A model generated the notes under the pieces. It was not told the DNA's origin and did not search any database. It worked only from the letters and a program-made list of their open reading frames with translations. Made by a program: the position numbers and the translations under genes. DNA of 8,581 nucleotides from Fidelibacterota bacterium (GTDB taxonomy: Bacteria > Fidelibacterota > UBA2242 > B5-G15), in the NCBI GenBank assembly GCA_003645825.1, contig QNCQ01000063.1:1-8581 (forward strand), written 5' to 3'. Positions within the stretch are counted from its first letter, which is position 1; each line of letters begins with the position of its first letter. This document shows, piece after piece, positions 5,071 through 8,581 of this stretch.

Positions 5071-6015
5071 ATGATAGACTTTAAGAAGTTAGAAAAGGTT
5101 GCTTTTGAGCGTGGTTTCTCAAGAGTAGGGGTTTCTTTTCCCGAGGTGGAGAGTTTTTTTGTAGAAAAACTCAAGTACTGGATTGAAAAGGGCTATCATA
5201 AGGGATTGGAGTGGTATAGAAGGGGTCTTGGGTCCCGAATAAACCCACTTTCTGTGTTGCCCTGGGCGAAAGCAGTTGTCGTGTTTGTTGACAATTACTT
5301 TTACTCTGCCACTAACACCTTTTGCTCTGGAAGCGAAAAAATTTATCCCATGGTATCTAAGTACGCAATAGGTGTAGATTATCACGGATTCATCCGGAAG
5401 AGAATAAAACAAGCCTTGAAACTGATACAGAAAGAAGTCCCTGAGCTTCAGTGGAAAGTATGTGTTGATACATGCCCCTTCCTTGAAAAAGTTTATGCTG
5501 TCCAGGCAGGTCTTGGCTGGTATGGAAAGAATTCTCTGGTAATTTTTCCCGGTCTGGGGTCTTTTTGCTTTATCGGAATAGCCTTTTTAAATCAAGAAGT
5601 CAGTGGCTACAAAAGACCACAAGTTTTGGACGGATGTAAAGATTGTGATAAATGTATCCGCGCCTGCCCTGGGGGGGCGATTGCCGAACCCTATTTCCTG
5701 GACGTCGACAGATGCGTCTCCTTCCTTACGGTGGAAAAGAAAGGGGCTTTCTCTGTCCGGGAGAAGGAACTGGTAGCAAGAGCGGGGTATATCTTCGGGT
5801 GTGACATCTGTCAGGATGCATGCCCGTGGAATAAGAGACATCTGAAGGAAACACACAACAAGGGATATTACGAAAATGTTGAAATAGTGTGCAAAGATCT
5901 AAAGGAATGGTCTGAGCTTTCAAATGATGAATTTTCCACGCTTTTCCAAAAGAGCGTACTAAAAAGGGCAGGGTTAGAAGGTTTAAAAAGGAATATAGAA
6001 GCATTAAAAGGGTGA
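5071..6015 (+). CDS. queG: Epoxyqueuosine reductase QueG, short form
   Basis: QueG carries out the last step of queuosine synthesis, reducing epoxyqueuosine to queuosine in the tRNA anticodon with a cobalamin cofactor and two [4Fe-4S] clusters. The 314-residue product has the family landmarks: CVDTCPFLEKVYA with D133 matching the conserved catalytic aspartate, AGLGWYGKNSLVI for the cobalamin-binding region, the ferredoxin motif CKDCDKCIRACP (C189, C192, C195, C199), RCVSFLTVEKKG with C215, and IFGCDICQDACPWN (C244, C247, C251). It lacks the C-terminal HEAT-repeat extension of the roughly 380-residue B. subtilis-type proteins and ends soon after the second cluster. The ATG at 5071 has GAAGG 3 nt upstream, which is tight but the only good option. 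It is divergent from the radical SAM gene; padR follows 58 bp downstream. No other queuosine gene is visible. Confidence 0.93.
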   Translation: MIDFKKLEKVAFERGFSRVGVSFPEVESFFVEKLKYWIEKGYHKGLEWYRRGLGSRINPLSVLPWAKAVVVFVDNYFYSATNTFCSGSEKIYPMVSKYAIGVDYHGFIRKRIKQALKLIQKEVPELQWKVCVDTCPFLEKVYAVQAGLGWYGKNSLVIFPGLGSFCFIGIAFLNQEVSGYKRPQVLDGCKDCDKCIRACPGGAIAEPYFLDVDRCVSFLTVEKKGAFSVREKELVARAGYIFGCDICQDACPWNKRHLKETHNKGYYENVEIVCKDLKEWSELSNDEFSTLFQKSVLKRAGLEGLKRNIEALKG

Positions 6016-6018
6016 TAT

Positions 6019-6034
6019 TGTCAGGACAGAGACA
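6019..6034. promoter_or_regulatory. TGTC-N8-GACA dyad upstream of padR, weak operator candidate
   Basis: TGTC (6019-6022) and GACA (6031-6034) form a dyad with an 8-nt spacer, and a second GACA (6025-6028) also pairs with the same TGTC. PadR-family operators are often described as ATGT-N8-ACAT dyads upstream of the regulator's own gene, so geometry and location fit, but the half-sites are short and inexact. I see no clear -35/-10 pair in the 58-bp gap, so padR and the GH20 gene could also be read through from queG. Confidence 0.2.
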
Positions 6035-6073
6035 TAACTTTTGTGGGATTTGTAGGTTTGTGGGGGTGAGAAC

Positions 6074-6589
6074 ATGACATCCTTGGAATTAATTATTCTT
6101 GGCATAGTTAGTGAGGGTGCAACTCACGCTTATAATATCGAGAAAAAGGTAGAAGAAAAAGGGATAAGGGAAAGGTTCAATATAGGATTTTCGACTATTT
6201 ATTCTGTGCTGAAAAAGCTCGAGAAAGAAGGGCTGGTTGTAAGCGAGGTGGTGCGCCAGGAAGCTTTGCCGGCAAAGAAAGTTTATTCTCTTTCGCATGA
6301 AGGACAGAGGGTCCTCAGGGAGGAAATTAAAAAGCTTCTTTCTTTGCCTACATCGGATCTGTCTGGAATAGAGCTTGGTTTGATGTTTTCCGGAGCTCTT
6401 GATAAAGAGGAAGTTATCGAGTCAGTAAACATCTATATAGGAGAAATAAATAGGTTGATAAAGGAATGCTATCGCAGTCTTACAGAGCTAAGAGATGTAA
6501 AAGGGATTGAAAGGTTATTGCTGAACCGAAGGCTGGCTTTCCTGCAAACAGAGAAAAAGTGGTTATCAGAAGTGATTACGTTCATCTAA
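6074..6589 (+). CDS. PadR-family transcriptional regulator
   Basis: The 171-residue protein has a PadR winged helix at residues 1-82: LELIILGIVSEGATHAYNI opens helix 1, GFSTIYSVLKKLEKEGLV (38-55) holds the recognition helix, and a basic wing leads into KKVYSLSHEGQRVL (68-81). Residues about 95-171 are a helical, charged dimerisation segment like that of the longer (about 180-residue) PadR subfamily. PadR proteins are dimeric repressors, often of an adjacent gene, that respond to small molecules or stress. The ATG has a good GGGGGTGAG ribosome site (6062-6070). The gene ends 24 bp before the GH20 gene on the same strand, so the two are probably one transcript and PadR is the likely regulator of the glycosidase. 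The effector cannot be read from sequence. Confidence 0.9.
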   Translation: MTSLELIILGIVSEGATHAYNIEKKVEEKGIRERFNIGFSTIYSVLKKLEKEGLVVSEVVRQEALPAKKVYSLSHEGQRVLREEIKKLLSLPTSDLSGIELGLMFSGALDKEEVIESVNIYIGEINRLIKECYRSLTELRDVKGIERLLLNRRLAFLQTEKKWLSEVITFI

Positions 6590-6603
6590 TGAATTGGTAA
6601 AAG

Positions 6604-6612
6604 GGAGGTGAT
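6604..6612 (+). promoter_or_regulatory. Unusually strong ribosome binding site of the GH20 gene
   Basis: GGAGGTGAT is a full 9-nt complement to the usual 16S rRNA anti-Shine-Dalgarno end. GGAGG ends 5 nt before the ATG at 6614. It implies efficient translation of the glycosidase relative to the upstream regulator and fixes the start. Confidence 0.8.
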
Positions 6613-6613
6613 T

Positions 6614-8581
6614 ATGGATTTAAGAGGGTTGCTTTTTTGCCTCCTGATTGTTTCCATAGCTTTTGGTAGCAAACTGGACGTTTTTCCTTCTCCCCAGGAA
6701 ATTCGTATAGAAGAAGGAGTGTTCAATTTACCAGAAAGAATAGGGATCTTCTGTGAGAATACAGGGGAAAATGAAAACGTTGGGCTTGAGCTGTTTAGAA
6801 GCACTGTGGTGGATGAATTGAAAAAAAAGGTTTTTAATGCCTCTAAGAAAGAGAGCGCTAATATTTTACTTGTTGTCAGTAATAGCAAAAGAGATTCTGT
6901 ATCTATCGGAGGGAAATTGTTTATTTTCAGTAAGGAAATGAAGGAAGAGGGATATTATGTAGCGATAGAACCCCAAAAAGCCATTGTGGCGTCCAAAAGT
7001 CAGAAAGGATTGTATTATGGAATTCTAACTTTGAGACAGCTTATCCTTCAGTTTGGGAATGAGCTGCCGTGCTGCGTTATAAGGGACTATCCAGAGCTAA
7101 AGTGGAGAGCCTTCTCAGATGACATCAGCAGGGGGCAGGTTTCGACAATGGATAATTTCAAGAAAATTATACGGCAGATATCTATGATGAAATACAATGT
7201 CTATATGCCTTATCTTGAGGACCTTGTCAGGGTCGAAAGGTATCCAGATATCGGGGAAGGCAGAGGCGCCCTCTCTCGCCAGGAGTTTGAGGAACTTCAG
7301 AACTACGCACAGAGATATTTTGTGGAAGTGGTTCCCATATTCCAGACTCTCGGCCACTTTGAGAATATCCTCAATATGGACAATTACAGACAGTTTGCAG
7401 AGTTTCCTGGAGCTGCATCTCTGGACATAAGAAGCAAGAAGGCAGATGAGTTTCTTTTTAGCTTATTGGACGAAGTTGTACCTATCTTTAAGTCTAAGTT
7501 TTTCCACATGGGAGCTGATGAATCCTGGGATGTTGGGCTTGGTAAAAACAGGGAATATGTAAAAAAAGTTGGATTAGCGAAGGCTCATGCAGAACACTAT
7601 CTGAAGGTCTACAAATATTTAAAGAAACATGGCAAAAAAGTATTGATGTATGGCGATATAATACTCAGTCACCCAGAGATTCTCAAATATCTTCCTAAGG
7701 ACATCATTATAGTCGATTGGCATTACTGGCCTTCTGATTATTACCCATCTGTTGAGCTTTTGAAGGATAAAGGATTTCAGGTACTTGTTTCTCCCGGAAT
7801 TCACAATTGGGTAAATCCTGTTCCAAATTTCTTCTTCGCATGGTTGAATATTCGCTACTTTAATCTAACGGGGCAGGACAAAGGTTCCATAGGAACCGTA
7901 ATCTCCAGCTGGGGGGATTTTGGAGGTCCTAATTTGCGGGAGCAGAACTATCTGTGCTATTACTATGGTGCAGAAACGGCATGGAACTCGGAGAGTCGAA
8001 ATTTCCTCGAGCTTAATAAACATTTTGCAAGGTACTTTCTGGGGGTGGATGGGAGAAAATTTAACTCCTTGATAATGTATCTGAATATGATACCTGCTAA
8101 TACGAATTTTTCCTATATCTGGTCGTATCCATTTTATCCACCACAGGGTTTATCGCTCGTAAAGGCGGAGCTGCTTTCTCTTGCCAGTGATCAGGCGCTT
8201 TCGCTTATTGGGGACATGAGACAGGAAGCTGAGACCAATGCAGAGTACCTTGATTATCTTCAGATAGGAGCAAAATTCGGAAAGTACGCTGGGAAAAAAC
8301 TAAGACTTGCGCGCATAGTCGATAGATTCTTAAAGGAATACAGAGAAACCGGGAAAGTTGACGAAGAGCTGAAAGTAGAGATATTGGCACAGATGAAGAG
8401 CTTGATGGACGATGTTGATACTATGAAGAAAGAATATACCTCATTGTGGCTAAAGGCCAATAGAAGGGCAAATCTTTTTCGTATAGAGCAGCTTTTTAAT
8501 CATCAAAGGGCGTATCTCGAATACGCTGTGGAGAAGCTTGAGAGAAATAATTTTGACATCCCACAGGAAATCCCTTCAAAA
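6614..8581 (+). CDS. Secreted beta-N-acetylhexosaminidase, glycoside hydrolase family 20 (right end missing)
   Basis: The frame is open for 656 codons to the window edge. A signal peptide is evident: MDLR, a hydrophobic core GLLFCLLIVSIAFG, and likely cleavage near residue 18-20. There is no lipobox, so it should be exported free. Residues about 22-155 look like the GH20 accessory domain, ending in the typical GLYYGILTLRQL. The catalytic barrel starts near residue 157 (YPELKWRAFSDDISRG). It carries LED (201-203), QTLGH with H248, and HMGADES (298-304), whose D302-E303 is the GH20 catalytic pair for substrate-assisted cleavage. ISSWGD with W433 is a probable sugar-stacking loop. From about residue 500 the chain is mostly helical and charged. 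The enzyme should remove terminal beta-linked GlcNAc or GalNAc outside the cytoplasm. GH84 was considered, but that family uses an Asp-Asp pair. It follows padR by 24 bp. Confidence 0.87.
   Translation, partial: MDLRGLLFCLLIVSIAFGSKLDVFPSPQEIRIEEGVFNLPERIGIFCENTGENENVGLELFRSTVVDELKKKVFNASKKESANILLVVSNSKRDSVSIGGKLFIFSKEMKEEGYYVAIEPQKAIVASKSQKGLYYGILTLRQLILQFGNELPCCVIRDYPELKWRAFSDDISRGQVSTMDNFKKIIRQISMMKYNVYMPYLEDLVRVERYPDIGEGRGALSRQEFEELQNYAQRYFVEVVPIFQTLGHFENILNMDNYRQFAEFPGAASLDIRSKKADEFLFSLLDEVVPIFKSKFFHMGADESWDVGLGKNREYVKKVGLAKAHAEHYLKVYKYLKKHGKKVLMYGDIILSHPEILKYLPKDIIIVDWHYWPSDYYPSVELLKDKGFQVLVSPGIHNWVNPVPNFFFAWLNIRYFNLTGQDKGSIGTVISSWGDFGGPNLREQNYLCYYYGAETAWNSESRNFLELNKHFARYFLGVDGRKFNSLIMYLNMIPANTNFSYIWSYPFYPPQGLSLVKAELLSLASDQALSLIGDMRQEAETNAEYLDYLQIGAKFGKYAGKKLRLARIVDRFLKEYRETGKVDEELKVEILAQMKSLMDDVDTMKKEYTSLWLKANRRANLFRIEQLFNHQRAYLEYAVEKLERNNFDIPQEIPSK

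Noticed and set aside
6614..8581. GH20 gene as a lipoprotein
   Set aside because: The only cysteine in the signal region (C9) sits inside the hydrophobic core as LLFC, which does not fit a lipobox.
1..8581. CRISPR array, prophage, defence island or toxin-antitoxin pair
   Set aside because: No regularly spaced repeats, integrase, transposase, nuclease or toxin motifs were seen. The AT-hook protein and PadR do not form part of a recognisable defence arrangement.

Overview
The window looks bacterial. It has Shine-Dalgarno-led ATG/GTG starts, promoter-like -35/-10 pairs, a queuosine-pathway enzyme, a PadR regulator and short intergenic gaps, and base composition is moderately AT-rich by eye. The lineage cannot be fixed from this sequence. 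The NagB/PIG-L fusion and the secreted family-20 glycosidase suggest an organism that scavenges amino sugars from glycans, of the kind known from Bacteroidota and related or uncultivated phyla, but this is inference.

Layout. (1) 1-225: the 5' part of an unrecognised gene on the minus strand, running off the left edge. (2) 226-363: divergent intergenic region with a 7-bp inverted repeat. (3) 364-2715 (+): a 783-residue fusion of a glucosamine-6-phosphate deaminase-like domain and a PIG-L/LmbE deacetylase-like domain. (4) 2726-3127 (-): a small protein with an N-terminal zinc ribbon and a C-terminal AT-hook, convergent with the fusion gene across 10 bp and preceded by a good promoter. (5) 3128-3644: about 0.5 kb without a firm gene, holding that promoter, a doubtful 51-codon frame, a strong hairpin and a pair of imperfect GTGGAG repeats. 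(6) 3645-5026 (-): a probable two-gene unit, a radical SAM activase-like protein followed by a thioredoxin-type arsenate reductase. (7) 5027-5070: a very short divergent promoter region built around an AT-rich palindrome. (8) 5071-6015 (+): epoxyqueuosine reductase QueG, short form. (9) 6074-6589 (+) padR and 6614-8581+ (+): a secreted GH20 beta-N-acetylhexosaminidase, cut by the right edge and 24 bp behind padR. The GH20 gene is open to the edge and translates cleanly for 656 codons.

How the genes may work together. The exported GH20 enzyme would release terminal N-acetylhexosamines, probably under PadR control. The cytoplasmic NagB/PIG-L fusion could deacetylate and deaminate an amino sugar. 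The two loci are about 4 kb apart and no transporter, kinase or nagA is visible, so a shared pathway is only a hypothesis. QueG, the radical SAM protein and ArsC form a separate redox/Fe-S central block. I see no phage, transposon, CRISPR or defence system. The least explained items are the zinc-ribbon/AT-hook protein, the structured gap at 3470-3610, the symmetric divergent promoter at 5031-5049 and the altered active site of the NagB-like domain.
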